DNA of 10,118 bases from an uncultured Haemophilus sp. (GTDB taxonomy: Bacteria > Pseudomonadota > Gammaproteobacteria > Enterobacterales > Pasteurellaceae). Positions 1 through 6,671 of the stretch are shown piece by piece. The DNA is taken from the NCBI RefSeq assembly GCF_905207935.1, contig NZ_CAJLNI010000068.1, forward strand, positions 1 to 10,118, written 5' to 3'. The notes under the pieces were generated by a model. It ran no database searches, was not told the origin of the DNA, and saw only the letters and a list, made by a program, of their open reading frames with translations. The translations under genes and the position numbers were made by a program. Positions within the stretch are counted from its first letter, which is position 1; each line of letters starts with the position of its first letter.

Positions 1-1
1 C

Positions 2-1609
2 TTGCTCAAAGCTAATGGTTTAGAGAATGCAATTGATCAAGCGATCACTGCAAATTCTGAAGCGCAAAGTGCGGTCGATTCTGACAAAGTTTCTGAAAAA
101 GGTTTTAACTGGGCGTATTTAGGTAGTTTATTTACTAATACAGATTTTTGGAAAGCGGTATTAACGGTTTTAGAACTCAGTACCTTAACGTGGATTTTTG
201 CGATCCTTTGGGGCTTTGTTTTAGCATTGGGTACACAATCTAAAAATCCATTATTTAATAAAGCGGCAAACACCTATATTTGGTTGTTCCGTAGCTTGCC
301 GTTGTTAGTGTTACTGATCTTTATCTATAACGTTCCACAATTCTGGCCTGCAAGTTCAGTGGTATTATCAAATCCGTTTGTGGCAGGTTTGATTTCAATG
401 GTGCTAAGCGAATCAGCCTATATTGCAGAAATTCATCGTGGTGCATTATCAGCTATTCCTAAAGGTCAATATGAAGCGGGTAAAGCCTTGGGAATAGGTT
501 TCTGGGGCGTGCAACGTCATATTGTGATTCCACAAGCATTGAAAGTCGCGTTACCGCCATTAACAAACCAATATATTACGATTGTTAAATTAACGTCATT
601 GGTTTCAGTGATTTCATTAACAGAAATTTTATTAGTAGGCCAACAGCTTTATACACGTAACTTCTTGGTATTAGAAACGTTATTAGCCGTAGCATTCTAC
701 TATGTTGTGATTGTGAGCTTGCTTTCTTGGTTATTGAAAAAATTAGAACAACGTTTAGATGTGTCATTACGTCATGAAGAAAGTGAACAACCAGTTAATG
801 TAGAACGTTCAGAACTTGCACCTTACAGCGTGTTAAAAACTGAACACAGCAACAATGCTGAAGCGTTACGCATTGAAAATGTGAAAAAATCCTTTAATCA
901 TGTTCAAGTATTAAAAGGTATAGATCTTTCATTGAAATGGGGTGAAGTGCTATCAATTATTGGTTATTCTGGTTCAGGTAAAACGACATTAATTCGTAGC
1001 ATTAACGGATTAGAAACTTTAGACCAAGGTTCAATTTACTTGGATGGCGAAAGCTTTATTGAAGGTAAACATTTAGCATCGAATGCACAAAATAAAATTG
1101 TTAACTTAGGTATGGTATTCCAAAACTATAACTTGTTCCCACACAAAACAGTATTAGAGAACTTATTATTAGCACCAGAATATCATGGTAAACCAGAACA
1201 AGAAACTCGCTTGCTTGCATTGGCAATGTTAGATAAAGTAGGTCTATTAGCACATGCGAATAAATATCCGCATCAGCTATCAGGTGGTCAACAACAACGT
1301 GTGGCAATTGTACGTGCGTTAGTAATGAAACCGAAAATTATGCTCTTTGATGAACCTACATCAGCATTAGACCCTGAATTAGTGGGCGAAGTATTGTTGG
1401 TAATGGAAGAGCTTGCAAAAGAAGATATGACAATGGTGATTGTTACCCATGAAATGCAATTTGCCTTGAAAGTATCAGATAAAATTGCCTTTATGGATGC
1501 GGGTGAAATTGCCTTCTTGCAAACACCAGATGAATTAAGAAAAAATGACGATCCTCGTATTCGTAAATTCATCAATAACGAAATTTTAAGAAACGACTTT
1601 ATTATTTAA
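2..1609 (+). CDS. Fused polar amino acid ABC transporter permease/ATP-binding protein (5' end not certain)
   Basis: Inner-membrane importer component carrying channel and motor in one chain; it would take a polar amino acid or analogue from a periplasmic binding protein and move it in using ATP. About 535 residues are visible. Residues 50-250 form a HisM/GlnP-type permease with about five membrane segments, the family signature SAYIAEIHRG (138-147) and the EAA loop starting EAGKALG (158-164). After a linker (about 252-288) comes a GlnQ/HisP-type ATPase: Walker A GYSGSGKT (321-328), Q-loop Q374, signature LSGGQQQR (426-433), Walker B IMLFDEP (446-452), D-loop SALD, switch His483. The first possible start is a TTG on the window edge and no in-frame ATG occurs before residue 133, so the gene may begin upstream. 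No binding protein is visible; one may lie to the left. The next gene starts 10 bases on, so they are probably cotranscribed. The substrate is not readable from sequence; the neighbours suggest a cysteine precursor. Confidence 0.9.
   Translation: MLKANGLENAIDQAITANSEAQSAVDSDKVSEKGFNWAYLGSLFTNTDFWKAVLTVLELSTLTWIFAILWGFVLALGTQSKNPLFNKAANTYIWLFRSLPLLVLLIFIYNVPQFWPASSVVLSNPFVAGLISMVLSESAYIAEIHRGALSAIPKGQYEAGKALGIGFWGVQRHIVIPQALKVALPPLTNQYITIVKLTSLVSVISLTEILLVGQQLYTRNFLVLETLLAVAFYYVVIVSLLSWLLKKLEQRLDVSLRHEESEQPVNVERSELAPYSVLKTEHSNNAEALRIENVKKSFNHVQVLKGIDLSLKWGEVLSIIGYSGSGKTTLIRSINGLETLDQGSIYLDGESFIEGKHLASNAQNKIVNLGMVFQNYNLFPHKTVLENLLLAPEYHGKPEQETRLLALAMLDKVGLLAHANKYPHQLSGGQQQRVAIVRALVMKPKIMLFDEPTSALDPELVGEVLLVMEELAKEDMTMVIVTHEMQFALKVSDKIAFMDAGEIAFLQTPDELRKNDDPRIRKFINNEILRNDFII
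67..75 (+). repeat. DNA uptake signal sequence (Haemophilus type), exact core
   Basis: Exact AAGTGCGGT core followed by C, inside the permease gene and read there as Ser-Ala-Val. It lacks the AT-rich flank of the extended consensus. Cores of this kind mark DNA preferred for natural transformation in Haemophilus and relatives. Confidence 0.85.
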
Positions 1610-1619
1610 GGAAAGCATT

Positions 1620-2123
1620 ATGTCAGTAGATTTTCCAGAATTTATAGAAATTGGAATTCTTCAACAACGTAAAATTGAAGCAGAAATTATCAAGCCAATT
1701 TATGAAATTATGAAACGTGAATTTGGTCTTGAAAAGGCTAAAGCAATTATCGAAGAAGCGGTTGCAAATGCAGCTGTGGATGCTGGTAAAGAATATGCGA
1801 AACGTGAGCCGGAAGGTACGAGCGTAGAAAGCTTTGTGGCATTGCAATATCTGTGGGAAAAAGATGATGCGCTTCGCATTGAAGTGGTTAATAACGATCA
1901 TTACCAATATAACTACAACGTCCATCGTTGTCGCTATGCGGAAATGTATCAAGAAATGGGATTAGCTGATATTGGTTTCTTGCTTTCTTGTAACCGTGAT
2001 AGCAAATTTATTGAAGGCTATGCGCCAAATGTAAAATTAACACGTCCTCATACGGTAATGAATGGTGATGGTTTCTGTGATTTCCGTTACCAACTTCAAG
2101 AAGAAACAAAAGCAGAGAAATAA
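1620..2123 (+). CDS. L-2-amino-thiazoline-4-carboxylic acid (ATC) hydrolase family protein
   Basis: A 167-residue soluble protein with no signal peptide, resembling the ATC hydrolase family. In Pseudomonas the characterised member (AtcB) opens the thiazoline ring of L-ATC to give N-carbamoyl-L-cysteine. Recognisable family blocks are GILQQRKIEA (12-21), NVHRCRYAEMY (100-110) with Cys104, LLSCNRD (121-127) with Cys124, and GFCDFRYQ (151-158) with Cys153. The three cysteines sit in the conserved blocks; their catalytic role is an inference. The ATG start is supported by AAGGA at 1608-1612, seven bases upstream and overlapping the stop of the transporter gene. The amidohydrolase that would perform the next step starts three bases after this stop, which strongly supports a shared pathway. 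Family membership is fairly sure from the motif pattern. The true substrate could be another cyclic or thiazoline amino acid, since most family members are untested. Confidence 0.82.
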   Translation: MSVDFPEFIEIGILQQRKIEAEIIKPIYEIMKREFGLEKAKAIIEEAVANAAVDAGKEYAKREPEGTSVESFVALQYLWEKDDALRIEVVNNDHYQYNYNVHRCRYAEMYQEMGLADIGFLLSCNRDSKFIEGYAPNVKLTRPHTVMNGDGFCDFRYQLQEETKAEK

Positions 2124-2126
2124 TGT

Positions 2127-3362
2127 ATGACAGTACAAATTAATACTGCGAGATTATTAAAACTCATTGATGATTTTGCTCAATTTGGACGGACAGAAAA
2201 AGGCGGGGTAACCCGCCTTACTTTAAGTGATGAAGACAAACAAGCTCGTGATTATTTTGTACAAATTGTAAAAGAGGCGGGCTTTTCTGTTCAAGTAGAT
2301 GGAATTGGTAATATTTTTGTTCGCCGCCTAGGATTGCAACCAAATTTATCACCAATTTTGCTTGGTTCACATGGTGATTCTCAACCGCTTGGTGGTCGCT
2401 ATGATGGTATCTATGGTGTATTGGCTGGATTAGAAGTTTTACTCTCGCTTAATGATCAAAGAATTGAAACTATGCGTTCGATTGATTTGGTGATGTGGAC
2501 GAATGAAGAAGGCGCAAGGTTTGCCCCTGCTATGATGGGGGCTGCGGTTTTTACGGGAAAATTGTCCCTTAATGATGCGTTAAAAATCCAAGATAAAGAT
2601 GGCTTAACGATTAAAGATGAGCTTGAACGCATTGGCTACTTAGGTCAGGCTGATTTTTCACAATATAAAGCTCATGCAGCGTTAGAAGTTCACATTGAGC
2701 AAGGTCCAATTTTAGAACGCAATCAAACAGATGTCGGCGTAGTGACTGGGGCATTAGGACAACGTTGGTATCAAATTACATTTGATGGTTTAGCGTCTCA
2801 TGCAGGGACGACACCGATGAATATGCGTCAAGATGCAGCTGTGGGAATGGCTAAAGCCATTGTGAAATTTAATGAAATTGGATTGCGTGAAGTACTAAAT
2901 CAAGGTCGTGTAACAGTAGGGTATGTACAACTTACCCCAAATTCGCCAAATGTGATTCCTGGAAAAGCGTATTTTACCCTAGAAGTTCGTCATCCAAGTA
3001 CAGTGTCTTTAACTCAAATAGATCAAGAAATTCGTCAGATTTTGACAGATATTGCAACTGAAACCAATCTATCAGTGTGCATTAAACAAGTTGTTACATT
3101 AGAGCCTCTAGCATTTGATGTTCGCCTGACGGATATTATTCAGAATACCGCGGAAGCATTGAATTATTCATGGGAACGTATTGTATCAGGTGCAGGGCAT
3201 GATTCTTGTCATTTAAATAGTAAATTTCCAACAGCAATGATTTTTATCCCTTGCATTGATGGTTTGAGTCACAATGAAGAGGAAAATATTACGGATGAAT
3301 GGTGTGAGTTTGGCGGAAATATGTTGTTAAATGCGACACTTGCTCTGGCGAACGAACACTAA
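2127..3362 (+). CDS. M20-family N-carbamoyl-L-amino acid hydrolase / allantoate amidohydrolase-type amidase
   Basis: A 411-residue cytoplasmic dinuclear metal hydrolase of the hydantoinase/carbamoylase family, which cleaves N-carbamoyl groups to free amino acid, CO2 and ammonia. All expected metal ligands are visible: His82 in GSHGDS, Asp93 in GGRYDG, Glu128 in NEEGARF (Glu127 is the likely general base), His189 in VHIEQGP and His382 in LSHNEEE. The dimerisation-domain residues that reach the substrate in this family are also present: His225 (GLASHAGTTP), Asn275 (PNVIPG) and Arg288 (EVRHPS). Length is normal. The start is three bases after the upstream stop with only a weak purine-rich site before it, suggesting translational coupling. 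Beta-ureidopropionase and allantoate amidohydrolase share this fold, but adjacency to an ATC hydrolase-like gene favours N-carbamoyl-L-cysteine, the role of AtcC in Pseudomonas. No allantoin or pyrimidine catabolic genes are nearby. Confidence 0.88.
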   Translation: MTVQINTARLLKLIDDFAQFGRTEKGGVTRLTLSDEDKQARDYFVQIVKEAGFSVQVDGIGNIFVRRLGLQPNLSPILLGSHGDSQPLGGRYDGIYGVLAGLEVLLSLNDQRIETMRSIDLVMWTNEEGARFAPAMMGAAVFTGKLSLNDALKIQDKDGLTIKDELERIGYLGQADFSQYKAHAALEVHIEQGPILERNQTDVGVVTGALGQRWYQITFDGLASHAGTTPMNMRQDAAVGMAKAIVKFNEIGLREVLNQGRVTVGYVQLTPNSPNVIPGKAYFTLEVRHPSTVSLTQIDQEIRQILTDIATETNLSVCIKQVVTLEPLAFDVRLTDIIQNTAEALNYSWERIVSGAGHDSCHLNSKFPTAMIFIPCIDGLSHNEEENITDEWCEFGGNMLLNATLALANEH

Positions 3363-3366
3363 ATGA

Positions 3367-3396
3367 TTGAGTCATTTGATAGAATTCTTTTATAAT
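3367..3396 (+). promoter_or_regulatory. Predicted sigma-70 promoter of cmk
   Basis: A perfect -10 TATAAT at 3391-3396 lies 18 bases after TTGAGT (3367-3372), a 4/6 match to the -35 box. Transcription would start near 3403, giving a leader of about 23 bases. The -35 box sits in the loop and right arm of a short inverted repeat (3361-3377). Confidence 0.6.
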
Positions 3397-3425
3397 GCAC
3401 AAAATTTAAAAGATAGGATTTTATT

Positions 3426-4103
3426 ATGGGAATGATTATCACCGTTGATGGTCCAAGTGGGGCAGGGAAAGGAACACTTTGTTACGCATTGGCAGAAAAG
3501 TTAGGTTTTACCTTATTAGATAGTGGTGCGATTTATCGCGTGACAGCATTGGCTGCGCTGAAACGTCATGCAGACTTAACCGATGAAGAAGGATTAGCGG
3601 AGTTAGCACGTCATTTAGATATTCAGTTCATTCCAAAGAATGGAGAAGTCAATGTGCTTCTTGGTGGGATGGATGTGAGTCATTTGATCCGTACGCAAGA
3701 AGTGGCAGAAGCCGCTTCAAAAGTGGCGGTTTTCCCTAAAGTGCGGTCAGCTTTACTGCAACTTCAGCAGGATTTTGGTAAAAATGATGGCCTGATTGCG
3801 GATGGGCGAGATATGGGAACCGTGGTTTTCCCAAATGCACAAGTTAAACTGTTTTTAGATGCAAGTGCGGAAGAACGTGCAAAAAGACGCTATAAACAGT
3901 TGCAAAATAAGGGAATTAATGGTAACTTTGCACAGATTTTAGCCGAGATACAAGAACGTGATTTTCGTGATAGAAATCGTGAGGTTGCGCCATTGAAACC
4001 GGCTGACGATGCTTTATTGTTAGATAGTACAACATTGAGTATTGATGAGGTCATTGCTCAAGCGTTGGATTATATTCAACAAAAAGCGTCAATTTCGATT
4101 TAA
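3426..4103 (+). CDS. cmk: Cytidylate (CMP/dCMP) kinase
   Basis: Cytoplasmic enzyme that moves phosphate from ATP to CMP or dCMP, recycling CMP from RNA turnover and from CMP-activated sugar and phospholipid reactions. The 225-residue length is normal. The P-loop GPSGAGKGT spans residues 9-17, the nucleotide-binding stretch LDSGAIYR 31-38, the ADGRDMGTVVFP block 125-136, and the basic lid region RDFRDRNRE about 178-186. The sequence resembles H. influenzae Cmk closely. The ATG at 3426 is chosen because AGGA at 3415-3418 lies seven bases upstream; the second ATG at 3432 would be 13 bases away. It has its own promoter and is followed by rpsA after 96 bases, the order known in enteric bacteria. 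It also contains an exact uptake signal. Confidence 0.97.
   Translation: MGMIITVDGPSGAGKGTLCYALAEKLGFTLLDSGAIYRVTALAALKRHADLTDEEGLAELARHLDIQFIPKNGEVNVLLGGMDVSHLIRTQEVAEAASKVAVFPKVRSALLQLQQDFGKNDGLIADGRDMGTVVFPNAQVKLFLDASAEERAKRRYKQLQNKGINGNFAQILAEIQERDFRDRNREVAPLKPADDALLLDSTTLSIDEVIAQALDYIQQKASISI
3739..3747 (+). repeat. DNA uptake signal sequence, exact core
   Basis: Exact AAGTGCGGT followed by C inside cmk, read as Lys-Val-Arg, one of the usual coding solutions for this signal. A degenerate copy with one mismatch, AAGTGCGGA, lies at 3863-3871. Confidence 0.85.
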
Positions 4104-4122
4104 CTGTTTATTCAAGGAAGAA

Positions 4123-4152
4123 TAGACATTTATCCTCAACCCCGCATTTTAT
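4123..4152 (+). promoter_or_regulatory. Possible rpsA promoter and short leader
   Basis: TAGACA (4123-4128, 5/6 match to a -35 box) is followed after 18 bases by TTTTAT (4147-4152, 4/6 match to a -10 box). This would give a leader of about 40 bases. The match is weak, and transcripts from cmk could also supply rpsA because no terminator is visible between the two genes. The leader has no strong Shine-Dalgarno sequence. Confidence 0.3.
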
Positions 4153-4199
4153 GGATCTTAATGTGGATGTTATTAACTTAAATTAAGAAGATTATTTAT

Positions 4200-5849
4200 A
4201 TGTCAGAATCTTTTGCTCAACTCTTTGAAGAATCATTAAAAGGCCTTGAAACCCGTCAAGGTTCAATCGTTAGCGGTACTGTTGTTGCTATTCAAAAAGG
4301 CTTTGTACTTGTTGATGCAGGCTTAAAATCTGAATCTGCAATTCCTGTTGCTGAATTCCAAAACGCTCAAGGTGAACTTGAAGTTAAAGTTGGCGACACA
4401 GTAAACGTAGCTTTAGATGCAGTTGAAGATGGTTACGGCGAAACTAAACTTTCTCGTGAGAAAGCAGTTCGTCACGAATCTTGGATTGAATTAGAAAAAG
4501 CTTACGAAGAAAAAGCGACCGTTATCGGTTTAATCAACGGTAAAGTGAAAGGCGGTTTCACAGTTGAGTTAAACGGTGTTCGTGCATTCTTACCAGGTTC
4601 ATTAGTTGATACACGTCCAGCACGTGAAGCTGATCACCTACTTGGTAAAGAATTAGAATTCAAAGTAATCAAATTAGATCAAAAACGTAACAACGTTGTT
4701 GTTTCTCGTCGTGCAGTGATCGAATCTGAAAACAGCCAAGAACGTGAACAAATCCTTGAGAACCTAGCTGAAGGTTCAGAAGTTAAAGGTATCGTTAAAA
4801 ACTTAACTGATTACGGTGCGTTCGTAGATTTAGGTGGCGTTGACGGTTTATTACACATCACTGATATGGCTTGGAAACGTGTTAAACACCCAAGCGAAAT
4901 CGTGAATGTAGGCGACGAAGTAACTGTTAAAGTATTAAAATTTGACAAAGATCGTACTCGCGTATCTTTAGGCTTAAAACAATTAGGTCAAGATCCTTGG
5001 GTTGCTATCGCTGAAAACCACCCAGTAAACAGCAAATTAACTGGTAAAGTAACTAACTTAACTGACTACGGCTGTTTCGTTGAAATCTTAGATGGTGTTG
5101 AAGGTTTAGTTCACGTTTCTGAAATGGATTGGACTAACAAAAACATCCACCCATCTAAAGTTGTAAGCTTAGGCGATACAGTTGAAGTGATGGTATTAGA
5201 AGTTGACGAAGAACGTCGTCGTATTTCTTTAGGTTTAAAACAATGCAAACCTAACCCATGGACTCAATTCGCTGAAACTCACAACAAAGGCGACAAAGTT
5301 ACTGGTAAAATCAAATCAATCACTGATTTCGGTATCTTCATCGGTCTTGAAGGTGGTATCGACGGTTTAGTTCACTTATCTGACATTTCTTGGAATGTTG
5401 CAGGTGAAGAAGCAGTTCGTAACTACAAAAAAGGTGACGAAGTTTCTGCAGTAGTATTAGCAGTAGATGCAGTGAAAGAACGTATTTCTTTAGGTATCAA
5501 ACAACTTGAAGATGATCCATTCAACAACTTCGTAGCAATCAACAAAAAAGGTGCAGTAATTTCTGCAACTGTTGTTGAAGCTGACGCTAAAGGTGCTAAA
5601 GTTGAATTAGCAGGTGGCGTTGAAGGTTATATCCGTGCAGCAGACTTAACAAACGAAGTTGCAGCAGGTGATGTAGTTGAAGCGAAATACACTGGTGTTG
5701 ATCGTAAAGCTCGTATCGTTCACTTATCTGTAAAAGCGAAAGATCAAGCTGAAGAAGCCGCTGCAGTTGCAAACGTGAATACCAAACAAGAAGATGTTGC
5801 TATTCCAAACGCAATGGCTGAAGCTTTCAAAGCAGCTAAAGGTGAATAA
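4200..5849 (+). CDS. rpsA: 30S ribosomal protein S1
   Basis: The largest small-subunit ribosomal protein; it binds single-stranded mRNA and helps unfold and place it on the ribosome. The 549 residues carry six S1 (OB-fold) repeats at about 21-87, 105-171, 192-260, 277-347, 364-434 and 451-520, numbering that matches E. coli S1 (557 residues). The middle repeats show the hallmark TDYGAFV / TDYGCFV / TDFGIFI and GLLHIT / GLVHVS / GLVHLS segments. Codon use is strongly biased (for example many CGT, GGT and AAC codons), as expected of a very highly expressed gene. The only ribosome-binding signal is GAAG (4187-4190), nine bases from the ATG. E. coli rpsA also lacks a canonical site and is autoregulated by S1 binding to its leader, so the same control is plausible here. 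A strong hairpin follows the gene. Confidence 0.98.
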   Translation: MSESFAQLFEESLKGLETRQGSIVSGTVVAIQKGFVLVDAGLKSESAIPVAEFQNAQGELEVKVGDTVNVALDAVEDGYGETKLSREKAVRHESWIELEKAYEEKATVIGLINGKVKGGFTVELNGVRAFLPGSLVDTRPAREADHLLGKELEFKVIKLDQKRNNVVVSRRAVIESENSQEREQILENLAEGSEVKGIVKNLTDYGAFVDLGGVDGLLHITDMAWKRVKHPSEIVNVGDEVTVKVLKFDKDRTRVSLGLKQLGQDPWVAIAENHPVNSKLTGKVTNLTDYGCFVEILDGVEGLVHVSEMDWTNKNIHPSKVVSLGDTVEVMVLEVDEERRRISLGLKQCKPNPWTQFAETHNKGDKVTGKIKSITDFGIFIGLEGGIDGLVHLSDISWNVAGEEAVRNYKKGDEVSAVVLAVDAVKERISLGIKQLEDDPFNNFVAINKKGAVISATVVEADAKGAKVELAGGVEGYIRAADLTNEVAAGDVVEAKYTGVDRKARIVHLSVKAKDQAEEAAAVANVNTKQEDVAIPNAMAEAFKAAKGE

Positions 5850-5861
5850 TTAATTCACATA

Positions 5862-5892
5862 AATAAGGCTGGGTCATTGACTCAGCCTTATT
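5862..5892 (+). terminator. Hairpin terminator after rpsA
   Basis: A 14-bp stem (5862-5875 with 5879-5892, one G-U pair) closes a three-base loop and begins 12 bases after the rpsA stop. The upper stem is G+C-rich. The run of T after the stem is poor (ACTACC follows), so termination relies on the TTATT in the right arm or may be incomplete. Confidence 0.75.
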
Positions 5893-5907
5893 ACTACCAG
5901 CTATAAT
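5877..5907 (+). promoter_or_regulatory. Predicted ihfB promoter overlapping the rpsA terminator
   Basis: TTGACT (5877-5882, 5/6 match to -35) and a perfect TATAAT (5902-5907) are separated by 19 bases, longer than ideal. The -35 box lies in the loop and right arm of the rpsA terminator hairpin. A second TATAAA at 5977-5982 lies closer to the gene but has no convincing -35 box. Confidence 0.42.
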
Positions 5908-5920
5908 TAACAAGGATTTA
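5908..5920 (+). promoter_or_regulatory. Possible IHF-binding site next to the ihfB promoter
   Basis: The 13 bases TAACAAGGATTTA match the IHF consensus WATCAANNNNTTR at eight of nine defined positions and directly abut the predicted -10 box. IHF is known to autoregulate its own genes in E. coli. One-mismatch hits are common in AT-rich DNA, so this is only a candidate. Confidence 0.25.
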
Positions 5921-5922
5921 GC

Positions 5923-5951
5923 GGTAATTTATTATGAACTAATGCATTACC
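5923..5951 (+). other. Stem-loop in the ihfB leader
   Basis: GGTAAT (5923-5928) pairs with ATTACC (5946-5951). After a 2x2 internal loop, ATTA (5931-5934) pairs with TAAT (5940-5943) around a five-base loop. It lies about 50 bases before the ihfB start in the predicted untranslated leader. There is no T-run, so it does not look like a terminator. Confidence 0.35.
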
Positions 5952-6000
5952 TGTAAGTCTTAATAACAAGTTTAAGTATAAATTTAAAGGAGAGTTGACG

Positions 6001-6285
6001 ATGACTAAATCTGAACTAATTGAAAATCTATCAACAAAGCACCCAACTTTATCCGCAAAAGAAGTAGAAGGTATTGTAAAGGATATTCTTGAACTCATTG
6101 CACAATCTTTAGAAGAAGGTAATCGTATTGAAGTACGTGGTTTTGGTAGCTTCTCTTTACACCATCGTCAGCCGAGAGTTGGCCGTAATCCTAAAACCGG
6201 TGATTCTGTAAAATTAGATGCTAAATCTGTACCTCACTTTAAAGCGGGTAAAGAATTAAAAGATCGTGTAAATGTTTTTGCTTAA
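6001..6285 (+). CDS. ihfB: Integration host factor subunit beta
   Basis: Small nucleoid protein that pairs with IHF alpha, binds specific DNA sites in the minor groove and bends them sharply, acting in transcription, replication initiation and recombination. The 94 residues have the HU/IHF fold: two N-terminal helices (about 2-38), the sheet entry VRGFGSFSL (45-53) with Arg46, and the DNA-embracing arm RQPRVGRNPKTGD (56-68) whose Pro64 is at the intercalating position of E. coli IHF beta. The ATG at 6001 is chosen over an in-frame TTG at 5995 because AAGGAG (5987-5992) lies eight bases before the ATG but only two before the TTG; this also gives the usual family length. It has terminators on both sides, so it appears to be a single-gene unit. 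Confidence 0.97.
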   Translation: MTKSELIENLSTKHPTLSAKEVEGIVKDILELIAQSLEEGNRIEVRGFGSFSLHHRQPRVGRNPKTGDSVKLDAKSVPHFKAGKELKDRVNVFA

Positions 6286-6304
6286 ACATTCAATCGATAT
6301 CAAT

Positions 6305-6330
6305 AAAACGACACTTAGGTGTCGTTTTTT
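6305..6330 (+). terminator. Intrinsic terminator after ihfB
   Basis: A 10-bp perfect stem (6305-6314 with 6319-6328) around a TTAG loop ends in six T residues (6325-6330). It begins 20 bases after the ihfB stop, a textbook rho-independent terminator. Confidence 0.9.
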
Positions 6331-6341
6331 ATTACAAATTT

Positions 6342-6350
6342 TGGCATAAT
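6342..6350 (+). promoter_or_regulatory. Predicted extended -10 promoter of the lapA-lapB-pyrF-yciH operon
   Basis: TGGCATAAT is an extended -10 element (TGn followed by CATAAT, 5/6 match), 28 bases before the lapA ATG. No good -35 box is present; the corresponding position falls in the T-run of the ihfB terminator, as is tolerated with an extended -10. Confidence 0.5.
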
Positions 6351-6377
6351 GAATCTATTCTTAACAAGGAGATTGTG

Positions 6378-6671
6378 ATGATTAAATATATTCTCGGACT
6401 CATTATTGTGCTAGCTATCGTAATCGTTGCGGTAACTATAGGGGCGAATAATGATCAAGTAATCACCTTTAACTACATTGTTGCTGAAAGCCAATTCCAA
6501 CTTTCAACGCTAGTCGCGATTTTATTTGGTTTTGGATTAATTTTAGGTTGGTTAATTACTGGATTCTTCTACTTAAAATTAAAATTCAAAAATATGTCGT
6601 TAGCGCGTCAAGTTAAACGTCAAACATTACAAATTAACGAATTAACGACTACTCGTGATAAGGCAGTATAA
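6378..6671 (+). CDS. lapA: Lipopolysaccharide assembly protein LapA
   Basis: Small inner-membrane partner of LapB (E. coli YciS). In E. coli the pair controls lipopolysaccharide synthesis by affecting FtsH-mediated turnover of LpxC. The 97 residues have two membrane helices (about 4-22 and 43-65) joined by a short loop with the conserved NNDQVITFNYIVAESQFQLS stretch, and a basic cytoplasmic tail (67-97) predicted to form a coiled helix. The ATG at 6378 is preferred over GTG at 6375 because AAGGAG (6366-6371) is six bases from the ATG and only three from the GTG. The stop codon shares one base with the lapB start, so translation is probably coupled. Confidence 0.94.
   Translation: MIKYILGLIIVLAIVIVAVTIGANNDQVITFNYIVAESQFQLSTLVAILFGFGLILGWLITGFFYLKLKFKNMSLARQVKRQTLQINELTTTRDKAV

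Noticed and set aside
3863..3871. AAGTGCGGA in cmk as an uptake signal
   Set aside because: The final base of the core differs and no AT-rich extended flank follows; noted only as a near-match.
5934..5956. Two tiny overlapping reading frames (2 and 4 codons) in the ihfB leader
   Set aside because: No ribosome-binding site at a workable distance; frames this short are expected by chance in AT-rich DNA.
5995..6000. TTG start two codons before the ihfB ATG
   Set aside because: It lies two bases from the AAGGAG site, too close; the ATG at 6001 has proper spacing.
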